Source of the DNA: Candidatus Firestoneibacteriota bacterium
GTDB taxonomy: Bacteria > Oederibacteriota > Muellerivitia > Muellerivitales > Muellerivitaceae
Length of the DNA stretch: 64,000 nucleotides
Direction of reading: 5' to 3'
Assembly: GCA_013286205.1 (NCBI GenBank)
Contig: JABDGD010000004.1
Location: 29,103 to 93,102 of the forward strand
Under the pieces are notes generated by a model. The model saw only the letters and a list, made by a program, of their open reading frames with translations. It ran no database searches and was not told where the DNA came from. The position numbers were made by a program, and so were the translations under genes. Of the stretch, positions 8,882 to 16,888 are shown in pieces; position 1 is the stretch's first letter, and every line of letters starts with the position of its first letter.

Positions 8882-9547
8882 TTAAAAGAGCGAAAGCGTG
8901 CCGGGATTCGTAAAGGGCTCCATACAGCGCGCGTCATTGTGGGATGGACTGTTGACCCAATCGCTGATCTCATAAGCTTCCATTAACTCATCCGAATAAG
9001 ACTTCAACAACGGTTTCAGGCTTTCTTCTTTCTGTTCCCCATCTAACCATTGCTCAAAATGCTGAGACGGCACAATGACCGGCATACGGTTGTGAATAGC
9101 CTGGACTGTGCGATTCGGTTCAACCGTTAGAATGACGCAGCTCTCGGAACCCTCTTTGGCTTTGGACGCTGCCCAAAAACCCGCCAGGGCGAAGGGCTGC
9201 TGGTCTTTAAGCCGTATAAAATAAGGCCGAGTTTCTTTGCCCTCGTGCCGCCATTCATAAAAACCATCCACTGGAATCAGACAGCGACCCTTTTGAATGG
9301 GTTCTTTGAAAGACGGTTTTTCAAAAACCGTTTCGGATTGCGCGTTCACTACCAACCGTTCGCCCAACCGCAGACCCCACGGGGATAACTTCATTTCACG
9401 CTGTTTTGATTTTTCATTCACGAAAGCCAAAGGAATCTTCTGAGAAGGCGCCACGTTATAGCTGGGCTTCCACTCGACGGCTTGTTCAATGCCGAGCAGT
9501 TTGAGAATGGCCGCCATATTGGTTTTTAAGGTGTACCGGGAGCACAT
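8882..9547 (-). CDS. SRAP (YedK/HMCES-like) DNA-protein-crosslink protein
   Basis: MCSRYTL with Cys2, NVAPSQ, RCLIPVDGFYEW, HNRMPV. Confidence 0.92.
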   Translation of the reverse strand: MCSRYTLKTNMAAILKLLGIEQAVEWKPSYNVAPSQKIPLAFVNEKSKQREMKLSPWGLRLGERLVVNAQSETVFEKPSFKEPIQKGRCLIPVDGFYEWRHEGKETRPYFIRLKDQQPFALAGFWAASKAKEGSESCVILTVEPNRTVQAIHNRMPVIVPSQHFEQWLDGEQKEESLKPLLKSYSDELMEAYEISDWVNSPSHNDARCMEPFTNPGTLSLF

Positions 9548-9560
9548 AAGCGCCTCGAAA

Positions 9561-9595
9561 AATAAAAACCCCTCTCAGCGAAAGCCAAGAGGGGT
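9561..9595 (-). terminator. Hairpin ACCCCTCT...AGAGGGGT then TTTTATTTTT on the minus strand, downstream of tRNA-Val
   Basis: 8-bp stem with T-rich tail. Confidence 0.65.
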
Positions 9596-9600
9596 ATGAG

Positions 9601-9677
9601 TGGTGGACATTACTGGATTTGAACCAGTGACCTTCGCGATGTGAACGCGACGCTCTAACCAACTGAGCTAAATGTCC
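9601..9677 (-). tRNA. tRNA-Val (anticodon CAC), CCA encoded
   Basis: Cloverleaf GGACATT-TA-GCTCAGTTGGTTAGAGC-G-TCGCG-TTCACAT-CGCGA-AGGTC-ACTGG-TTCAAAT-CCAGT-AATGTCC-ACCA. Confidence 0.97.
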
Positions 9678-9806
9678 AAAATCATCGAACTATTAATATC
9701 GATTTGGCGTTTAACACTTGAGCGAAGCTCAACGTGTAAATGTCCAAGATCGTCAATGAACTTGAGGGGGCGTAGTTTAGGGCGAAAAAACCGCCTTTTC
9801 AACTAA

Positions 9807-9938
9807 CTAATCCTGACAACAACCGCCTGAAAGCGTAAAAGGCTTATCCCAACAGACCTCTTTTTCCAGCGATTCCCCGGGCGTGGGGGTTGTTGGCGCT
9901 TCAGAGGTTTCGGTTTTTTCTAATTCTTTGGGTTCCAT
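9807..9938 (-). CDS. 43-aa Cys-Cys small protein MEPKELEKTETSEAPTTPTPGESLEKEVCWDKPFTLSGGCCQD, divergent from merR
   Basis: Not in the supplied ORF track; ATG preceded by GAGG SD (TTTTTGAGGCGTCTATG); Cys only in the C-terminal third. Confidence 0.55.
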   Translation of the reverse strand: MEPKELEKTETSEAPTTPTPGESLEKEVCWDKPFTLSGGCCQD

Positions 9939-9997
9939 AGACGCCTCAAAAAGGATGCTCTTTTATAACCCGAGTCCTGAAAAAAGGAAAGCGCCGC

Positions 9998-10029
9998 TTG
10001 ACCCTAGAGTATGCTCTAGAGTGTAGAAT
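9998..10029 (+). promoter_or_regulatory. MerR-family promoter/operator: -35 TTGACC, 20-bp spacer carrying dyad CTAGAG-TATG-CTCTAG, -10 TAGAAT
   Basis: Overlong 20-bp spacer with centred dyad is the hallmark of MerR-regulated promoters; 17 nt upstream of the merR ATG. Confidence 0.85.
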
Positions 10030-10046
10030 TCATCCTTGGAGTTTTC

Positions 10047-10439
10047 ATGAAAAAACTAAAACCTCTTCAAATTGGCGCGGTAGCGAAGCAAAGCCAAACC
10101 TCTGTTCACACCATCCGCTATTACGAAAAGATGGGATTATTGAAGACGCCCGCCCGGGGCGAGGGCGGCTTTCGGCTTTATTCTTCCGATACGGTGGAGA
10201 AACTCATTTTCATTAAAAAGGCCCAGGGCTTCGGGCTCACCCTGAAGGAAATTAAAAAAATCATGGTTTGCGGCAATCAGGGGCTGGAACCCTGCTGCGA
10301 TTTAACCACCAACCTCTTCACCCAAAAGATTGATGAACTCGAAGACCGAATTCAAGAGCTCGAAGGCATGAAGGGCCGGTTGAAGTCGGTCTTGTCGGGC
10401 TGGGTCAAACCCAAATCGAAAAAGGATTTAGCGTCATGA
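10047..10439 (+). CDS. MerR-family transcriptional regulator
   Basis: IGAVAKQSQTSVHTIRYYEKMGLL...RLYSSDTVEKLIFIKKAQGFGLTLKEIKKIM; Cys75 and Cys83-Cys84. Confidence 0.92.
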   Translation: MKKLKPLQIGAVAKQSQTSVHTIRYYEKMGLLKTPARGEGGFRLYSSDTVEKLIFIKKAQGFGLTLKEIKKIMVCGNQGLEPCCDLTTNLFTQKIDELEDRIQELEGMKGRLKSVLSGWVKPKSKKDLAS

Positions 10440-10858
10440 AACAACGTGTCTTGATTCTCTGTACGAAGAATTCATGCCGGTCCCAAATGGCCGAGGGTGT
10501 GCTGCGCCATTACGGTTCGGATAAGTTTGACGTTTTCAGCGCGGGGTCCGTTCAATCCCACGTGAACGCCAACGCCATCCGCGTGATGAAAGAGATTGGC
10601 ATCGACATTTCGAGCCAACGGTCCAAAACCATGGATGAGTTTCTCAGCCAGTCTTTTGACTATGTCATCACCGTCTGCGATAACGCCAACGAGTCTTGCC
10701 CCATTTTTCCGGGCGCCAAAAACCGCCTGCATTGGTCCTTCCCCGATCCGCCCCAGACTGAGGACCCGGACGAGAAATATTTAATAGAATTTAGAAAAGT
10801 CCGCGACATGATTTTAGAAAAATTTAAAAAAGCCGCTACGGGAGACTTCAATTCATGA
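10436..10858 (+). CDS. arsC: Thioredoxin-type arsenate reductase / LMW protein tyrosine phosphatase fold
   Basis: VLILCTKNSCRSQMAEG P-loop; VITVCDNANESCP; ATGA overlap with merR. Confidence 0.9.
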   Translation: MKQRVLILCTKNSCRSQMAEGVLRHYGSDKFDVFSAGSVQSHVNANAIRVMKEIGIDISSQRSKTMDEFLSQSFDYVITVCDNANESCPIFPGAKNRLHWSFPDPPQTEDPDEKYLIEFRKVRDMILEKFKKAATGDFNS

Positions 10859-11523
10859 ATTTAATCCTCTGGAAAAAAACTGTTGCCGAGGCTATCGGCA
10901 CCTTCACCATTCTTTTCGCGGGCTGCGGAAGTGTGATGGTGGCGGAACGATTCCCCGGTTCTATTTCCTCCGGCGGCATCTCGGTCATCTTCGGGCTGGC
11001 GGTCATGGTGATGATCTACGCGGTCGGCCATATTTCGGGCGCTCATTTTAATCCGGCGGTCACGCTGGCTTTCGCGGCCACCCGGAATTTCCCTCTCAAA
11101 GAAGTCGGCGCTTACTGGTCAGCCCAGGTGATTGGCGCCGTCTCGGCCATCGGTCTTCTGACCGTTCTATTACCCCCCGGGCATACTTTCGGCGCGACCC
11201 ACACTTCCTTACAGCCGCTTCAAGCGGTCGGCTGGGAAATTGTGCTGACCTTCTTTTTAATGTTCGTCATCATGGCCGTCGCCACCGATACCCGCGCGGT
11301 CGGCACTATGGCCGGCGCGGCCATTGGCGGCACCGTGATGCTGGCGGCCTGGGTGGGCGGCCCGGTCACCGGCGCTTCCATGAATCCAGCCCGGTCTTTC
11401 GCCCCCGCGCTTTTTGAGGGCAATCTGGGCAGTCTTTGGATTTATCTGGTCGGCCCTTTTATCGGCGCTTTACTGGCGGCTTTCATCTACAGCCACCTGC
11501 GCCATGAGCCTTCGGGGGAATAA
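10855..11523 (+). CDS. MIP/aquaporin family channel, likely arsenite exit path
   Basis: Two NPA boxes (SGAHFNPAVT, GASMNPARS); ATGA overlap with arsC. Confidence 0.9.
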   Translation: MNLILWKKTVAEAIGTFTILFAGCGSVMVAERFPGSISSGGISVIFGLAVMVMIYAVGHISGAHFNPAVTLAFAATRNFPLKEVGAYWSAQVIGAVSAIGLLTVLLPPGHTFGATHTSLQPLQAVGWEIVLTFFLMFVIMAVATDTRAVGTMAGAAIGGTVMLAAWVGGPVTGASMNPARSFAPALFEGNLGSLWIYLVGPFIGALLAAFIYSHLRHEPSGE

Positions 11524-11589
11524 CCCAATTCCGTTGCGCCCATCACCGGGCCTTTCTATATTGTCCTCACCTTCAAGAAAGCGCCAGGC

Positions 11590-12450
11590 ATGATACCATC
11601 CCATTTAAAAACCGCCTATGAGGCCTGCCAAAAGATGGCCTCGGCCCATTACGAAAATTTTCCCGTGGCCTCCCTTCTTTTGCCCGAAGAAAGCCGTCCC
11701 CACATTGCCGCGCTTTACGCTTTTGCCCGCACCGCTGATGATTTCGCGGATGAGGACCGCTATGAAGGACGCCGGATTCAGGAAATCAACCGCTGGGAAA
11801 AAGGTTTGCGTGCCGCGCTGAAGGGACAAAAATCTCCCGCTATTCTTCAAGCTTTCGCTCATACCCTGAAGACCTTTCGGATTCCCCTCTCTCTGCCGCT
11901 GGATCTACTGAAAGCCTACCGCATGGACCTGACGAAAAAGCGATACAAAACCTGGAACGAAGTTCTTTATTACTGCCGGCACAGCGCCAACCCTGTGGGC
12001 CGGATGGTTCTTTATATATCCAATATCCGGGACGAAAAACGGCACCGCTATTCGGACTCGATCTGCACCGGGCTTCAGCTCATCAACTTCTGGCAGGACA
12101 CCGCTATCGACCTGGGCCGGAACCGGATTTATTACCCCCAGGCCGAATTGAAAAAAGCCGGAGTCAGGGAAAAAGACCTCCTGGCCCTCCAAAACTCTCC
12201 CGCGGCGCGGCTTTTAGTGAGGAACGCGGTGAATTACACCGAGCGTTCGTTTCAAAAGGGCTATCCGCTTTTAAACCAGGTCTCAGGCCGCTTGCGGTTA
12301 GAATTACGCGCCACCTATCTGGGCGGGCAAGGTATCCTCAGCAAAATCCAGAAGATGGATTACAATGTGCTTCAAAATCGGCCAGCCTGGACAAGCCTCG
12401 ATAAAGTCTCTCTCGCGGTGAATGCCCTGCTGGGCCGGGTGAAAGCTTAA
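11590..12450 (+). CDS. hpnC: Squalene/phytoene synthase-family protein, HpnC-like
   Basis: HYENFPVAS, YAFARTADDFADE, DTAIDLGRNRIYYP; next to hpnD and hpnE. Confidence 0.88.
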   Translation: MIPSHLKTAYEACQKMASAHYENFPVASLLLPEESRPHIAALYAFARTADDFADEDRYEGRRIQEINRWEKGLRAALKGQKSPAILQAFAHTLKTFRIPLSLPLDLLKAYRMDLTKKRYKTWNEVLYYCRHSANPVGRMVLYISNIRDEKRHRYSDSICTGLQLINFWQDTAIDLGRNRIYYPQAELKKAGVREKDLLALQNSPAARLLVRNAVNYTERSFQKGYPLLNQVSGRLRLELRATYLGGQGILSKIQKMDYNVLQNRPAWTSLDKVSLAVNALLGRVKA

Positions 12451-12462
12451 CTCAGGGGTCCC

Positions 12463-13302
12463 TTGAATCCTCAAACCGCGCCTCTTCAAAACAAAACGAG
12501 CTTTTACTATCCCCTTCTGCTTTTGCCGAAAGCGCAACGTGAGGGCATGGAAAGTCTGTACCGTTTTTGCTGGGCCGCTGATGATATCGCGGACAATAAC
12601 GACCCCCTGCCGTTAAAACGCAAAAAACTCGCGCTCTTTAAAAAAAATCTCAAGCTGGCGCTGGCCGGTAAGGCCCAGGATCCCCTGTTTAAATCTTTTC
12701 AGAAAACCATTCAACAGTTCCAACTCTCGCCCCAGCCGCTTTGGAGCATCGTTAAAGGCGTGGAGCGGGATTTAAAACCCATTCATTTCAAAAAATTCGC
12801 CGAGCTGCACCGCTATGCCTTACAGGTGGCCGGCGGCCCCGGCTTAGCCTCGATGGAAATTTTTGGTTTTAAAGACAAAGCTCACCGCGTTTACGCTGAA
12901 AATTTGGGCGTCTTTTTACAAATCGTCAATATGACCCGCGACTACCGGGAAGACATGGCCCTGGGCAGACAATATTTTCCCGAGGAAGACTTCAAACGCT
13001 TTCATCTGAATCCCCGCCAATTGGGTGACAACAATTCCCACTGGAATCCCTTCGTCAAATTTCAGCTCAACCGCGCCTGGGATCATCTGCAAAAAGCCCG
13101 CAAAGCTTTGACCCGGCATCAACAAAGTGAACTGGCGACCGCGGAGGCTATCGCGGCGGTTTACGTGCGGCTTTACCAGAAATTAAAAGTACATCCTCAT
13201 CAAATTTTGGAAGGCAGGGTGGGGTTGGCTCCGCTAGAAAAATTACTGTCCGTTTCCGGCGCTTCCTTCCGCTGTTTCCTCTGGAAATGGGCGAAAGATT
13301 AA
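12463..13302 (+). CDS. hpnD: Presqualene diphosphate synthase, HpnD-like
   Basis: YRFCWAADDIADN, NMTRDYREDMALGRQYFP. Confidence 0.88.
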   Translation: MNPQTAPLQNKTSFYYPLLLLPKAQREGMESLYRFCWAADDIADNNDPLPLKRKKLALFKKNLKLALAGKAQDPLFKSFQKTIQQFQLSPQPLWSIVKGVERDLKPIHFKKFAELHRYALQVAGGPGLASMEIFGFKDKAHRVYAENLGVFLQIVNMTRDYREDMALGRQYFPEEDFKRFHLNPRQLGDNNSHWNPFVKFQLNRAWDHLQKARKALTRHQQSELATAEAIAAVYVRLYQKLKVHPHQILEGRVGLAPLEKLLSVSGASFRCFLWKWAKD

Positions 13303-13386
13303 TGAAACTGACAAAAATTTTTTACCAAGATACTAAGCATTTCGAATTTGGGTGTCTTGGTGGCAAAGTATCGGAGTTTCATTAAT
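13298..13386. repeat. Nested inverted-repeat element between hpnD and hpnE
   Basis: Perfect 12-bp outer IR attaatgaaact/agtttcattaat; inner accaagatac/gtgtcttggt (9 of 10). Confidence 0.7.
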
Positions 13387-14719
13387 GCGTAAGGTTATTG
13401 TGGTGGGGGGCGGTTTCGCGGGCGTCGCGGCAGCCACCGCTTTAGCCGAAAAGGGCGTTCAAGTCGATCTGCTGGAATCCCGCGGTTCTTTAGGCGGACG
13501 AGTTTACTCTACGGATAACCCTTCTTTCCCCGCGCCATTTGATAACGGCCCGCATCTGCTGATGGGCTGTTACCACGAGACCTGGAAGCTGTTAAAACGG
13601 TTAGGCGCGCCCGATACCTTTCACAAAATCGACCCGTTAAATCTTTCGTGGCTTTGTCCTGGCGGTCAAAAAGTATCCCTTCAATGCGCGCCGCTGCCCG
13701 CGCCGCTTCATTTGGTCTGGGGGCTTCTTACCACCAACGCTTTTTCCTGGAAAGAAAAAGTATCGCTGACCAAAGCTTTGCTTCTTTTTTCTAAAAAACC
13801 TTTCTCTCTAAACCCCGAAATCAAAACTGTCGCGCAATTATTAGATTTCACCCATCAGGGCCCCCAGGCCCGGGAACGCTTTTGGATTCCCCTTTGCAAC
13901 GCGGTCATGAACGTACCCGTCGAAATGGCTCCCCTGGCCGGCTTTGGGGAAGTTTTGCACCGCGTGTTTTTTGGGAGCCGCAAGGACAGTTCTCTGGTAG
14001 TCGCGGGAAAGCCTCTGAGTGATATCGGTTTTAAACAAACCCCCGCTTATTTGAAAAAGCAGGACGGTGCCGTTCATTTTCATGAGGGCGTTCAAAGCTT
14101 TAAAGTTTCAAAAGACAGTTTTGAGGTGCTAACCCGGCTGGGAAATACCTACACCGGAGACGCGCTGATCTGGGCTGTGCCGCCTTCTTCCTTATCCGCT
14201 CTTTGGCCCTCTGACGGCTGGGAGAAAATCAAAACCCTTCCCCAGTTGGGGAAATCACCCATCATTTCAGTTCACCTGATCCTTTCCCGATCCCTATTTT
14301 CCGAACAACTCGCCGGCCTCTCGGGCGGGCGGTTTGAATGGGTCTTTAACCGCAACGCCAATTGGGGCTGGAAGGGCGGGGGCCAATATTTGAGTCTGGT
14401 CGCCAGCGCGGCCGAGCCGCTCGCCAAACAAACAGAGAAAGAACTGGTGGATCTGGCCGTTAAGGAATTAAAAACCCGTCTGCCCACTTCGGTCACGTTT
14501 GAGGTGCTTCACGCCAAGGCCACCCGCGAGATGGCCGCGACTTTTATTTGGACAGAGGAAACCGACCGCCTGCGCTTATCCACCGAGACACCTTATCCTC
14601 ACGTGAGGCTAGCCGGCGATTGGACCGCCACAGGCCTTCCCGCCACCATTGAAGGTGCCTGTTTATCGGGACACACCGCGGCGCAAAAAACATGGGAACA
14701 TCTGAACCAAACCCCATAA
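13385..14719 (+). CDS. hpnE: FAD-dependent hydroxysqualene dehydroxylase, HpnE-like
   Basis: VVGGGFAGVAAATALAEKGVQVDLLESRGSLGGRV; C-terminal LAGDWTATGLPATIEGACLSG; third gene after hpnC-hpnD. Confidence 0.88.
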   Translation: MRKVIVVGGGFAGVAAATALAEKGVQVDLLESRGSLGGRVYSTDNPSFPAPFDNGPHLLMGCYHETWKLLKRLGAPDTFHKIDPLNLSWLCPGGQKVSLQCAPLPAPLHLVWGLLTTNAFSWKEKVSLTKALLLFSKKPFSLNPEIKTVAQLLDFTHQGPQARERFWIPLCNAVMNVPVEMAPLAGFGEVLHRVFFGSRKDSSLVVAGKPLSDIGFKQTPAYLKKQDGAVHFHEGVQSFKVSKDSFEVLTRLGNTYTGDALIWAVPPSSLSALWPSDGWEKIKTLPQLGKSPIISVHLILSRSLFSEQLAGLSGGRFEWVFNRNANWGWKGGGQYLSLVASAAEPLAKQTEKELVDLAVKELKTRLPTSVTFEVLHAKATREMAATFIWTEETDRLRLSTETPYPHVRLAGDWTATGLPATIEGACLSGHTAAQKTWEHLNQTP

Positions 14720-14728
14720 AATAGCCTC

Positions 14729-16831
14729 ATGTCAAAGTCCCCTTCGGCCTCACCCTTGCCCTTTCATCCCTGGATTTATTTTTTTATTTTTTTAACCGCT
14801 AATACGCTGCTTTCCTATTTCACTTTTTCAACCGAGACCAATCTTTGGATAGGTTTTCTGGGCCTCGCCCTGCCCTTTGGCCTGGCCTGGTGGACTAACC
14901 GTTCTTCCGGAGACTCCCACACTCCCCTCTATCAAATAGAGTTCTTTAAAAAAATCCCAATCTGGGTTTGGCTGCTGATCGGCGCGGCGGCCATTTTCTT
15001 TCGTTTTTATAAACTCACCACCCTTTCCGCCTGGCCGACTTTTGACGAGGGCATGTTTGGATTCACCGCGATTCAAATGAATCAGAAGGGTGTTGACCGC
15101 CTCTTTTATATGTTTAGCGACATTCCGGTCTTCTACCCGTGGTTTTTAAGCCTGGTCTTCAAACTCTTCGGCCCTTCGTTATTTAATTTTTGCTTTTGGC
15201 CGGCGGTTTTTTCCACACTGGGCGTTCCCCTGGTTTATCTAGCGGCCCGGCAGTATTTTTCAAAATCCTTTTCTTTCTTTTGTCTGCTGCTGGCCGCTTT
15301 GGCTTTCTGGCCCTGTTACAGCGGGCGTTTTTGCGAGAATGAGGTTTTAATCTTCCCCTGGGAAGCCCTGGTGTTTTTGTGGCTGGGGAAATGCGCCCAA
15401 TCTTCCTCTCCCAAAGGAGACCGGTTCGCCGCCCTTTTGGGGCTGAGTCTGGGCCTGGCTTTTTACGCCGTGTATTTGCACTGGATGTCGGTCACGCTCA
15501 TCGTGGTTTTCACCATGATTTTTCTCTTTGGGAAAGAACGGCCTTCGCGCCTGATCTGGTTCGCGCTGGGGCTGGCCCTTCCGGTGATTCCCTTTGTTAT
15601 CCTCTCCGTTCAAACCGGCGGGGTGAATTACCTTCACTCCCAATCCATTCTTACGATGGCGGAACCCTGGATTAAAAAGATTCAATGGGCCTGGAATACC
15701 CCTCATGTTCTTTTTTGGGGAGCGGTATATGAAGAGGTTTGCTACCGGCCCGTTTGGGGCGGATTGATCAATCCCCTGTTGGGCGCGTTATTCGGCGTGG
15801 GGCTGTTGGAAATTTTAAAAAACTTAAAAAACTCCTTGTACCTCTGGCTTTTGATTTCGTTTTTTATTTTTTTACTGCCGGGCGCACTGAGTTTGGGGTT
15901 TGAGTTTTTCCGGATCATTCCCATTCTGGTGGTGCTGATTCCGGTCATCGGCTTAGGTTGGGCCCGGCTGACTCAGGCGTTTTCTTTACGTTGGTCTACC
16001 GTCATTTTATTAGCCCTCATGATTCCATCACTCCTGCTGGACGCCTATCAGCTCTTAGGCGTTTATCCGCGCCTTTGGGACAATCCCTCTTACTGGCTGA
16101 AAGAAGTGAAGTCGATCAACAATTACCGGGCTTACCAAATTCTCAAATCAAAATCCCTATCCGATGGCCCAGGGTTTGTTTTCGCGGATTTTATTCCCAG
16201 CCTGGATGACCAAACTTTGAATTTGGCCGACTATTCCTTCAACGCGGTCAATAACAGCCGTCTGGACGGGGAAAAAGCCAAATGGGCCGCCGTGATGATT
16301 AATGTGAACTATCAGCCTTTTTTGGCCAAACGTTTTGGCAAAGGAACTATCTATTGGCTGTCGAAAGACCTGAATGCCGCCGACGGCGGTTGGATGCTTT
16401 GGATCATTGATATCAACGAAACAAACCGCCCCGTTTTCCGCCAATGGCAAAAAGCCAGTCAGTCCCTGAATGATTATTTAACCGACTATTTTCAGGGCAC
16501 CAGCCCCGCGGGGAACCGCGTGATCCCCAAGGTTCTCGATACGCTCAACCAGATCGGGCCGCAATTCGCTGGCGATCCTTTTTTGGAATCCTGCTACGCC
16601 GAGAAAAAAGCGGATTTGCTTTATAAAACTCAGGGCGCGGCCGCTTCCAGCCAATACTTGATTCAGGCCCTTCCCCAGGGCTATCCCGCCGCCCATTTGT
16701 TTTACCGCTTGGGAACGCTGCAGCTGCTTCAACATCAGGAAGCCGAAGCTCGAAGGACCTTTCAAAAGGCCCTTCATGCCCCCATCAACTTCACTCAATC
16801 CGCCCAATTCCTGAATTCAACCGCGAAGTAA
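14729..16831 (+). CDS. GT39/ArnT-like membrane glycosyltransferase with C-terminal TPR-like tail (paralog A)
   Basis: Many TMs, WPTFDEGMFGF acidic luminal motif; C-terminal GYPAAHLFYRLGTLQLLQHQEAEARRTFQKAL. Confidence 0.75.
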   Translation: MSKSPSASPLPFHPWIYFFIFLTANTLLSYFTFSTETNLWIGFLGLALPFGLAWWTNRSSGDSHTPLYQIEFFKKIPIWVWLLIGAAAIFFRFYKLTTLSAWPTFDEGMFGFTAIQMNQKGVDRLFYMFSDIPVFYPWFLSLVFKLFGPSLFNFCFWPAVFSTLGVPLVYLAARQYFSKSFSFFCLLLAALAFWPCYSGRFCENEVLIFPWEALVFLWLGKCAQSSSPKGDRFAALLGLSLGLAFYAVYLHWMSVTLIVVFTMIFLFGKERPSRLIWFALGLALPVIPFVILSVQTGGVNYLHSQSILTMAEPWIKKIQWAWNTPHVLFWGAVYEEVCYRPVWGGLINPLLGALFGVGLLEILKNLKNSLYLWLLISFFIFLLPGALSLGFEFFRIIPILVVLIPVIGLGWARLTQAFSLRWSTVILLALMIPSLLLDAYQLLGVYPRLWDNPSYWLKEVKSINNYRAYQILKSKSLSDGPGFVFADFIPSLDDQTLNLADYSFNAVNNSRLDGEKAKWAAVMINVNYQPFLAKRFGKGTIYWLSKDLNAADGGWMLWIIDINETNRPVFRQWQKASQSLNDYLTDYFQGTSPAGNRVIPKVLDTLNQIGPQFAGDPFLESCYAEKKADLLYKTQGAAASSQYLIQALPQGYPAAHLFYRLGTLQLLQHQEAEARRTFQKALHAPINFTQSAQFLNSTAK

Positions 16832-16888
16832 AACGCCGGGCGCAAAAAACATGGGAACATCCCGGCCAAAACTCTTAAAATAGCTTCA

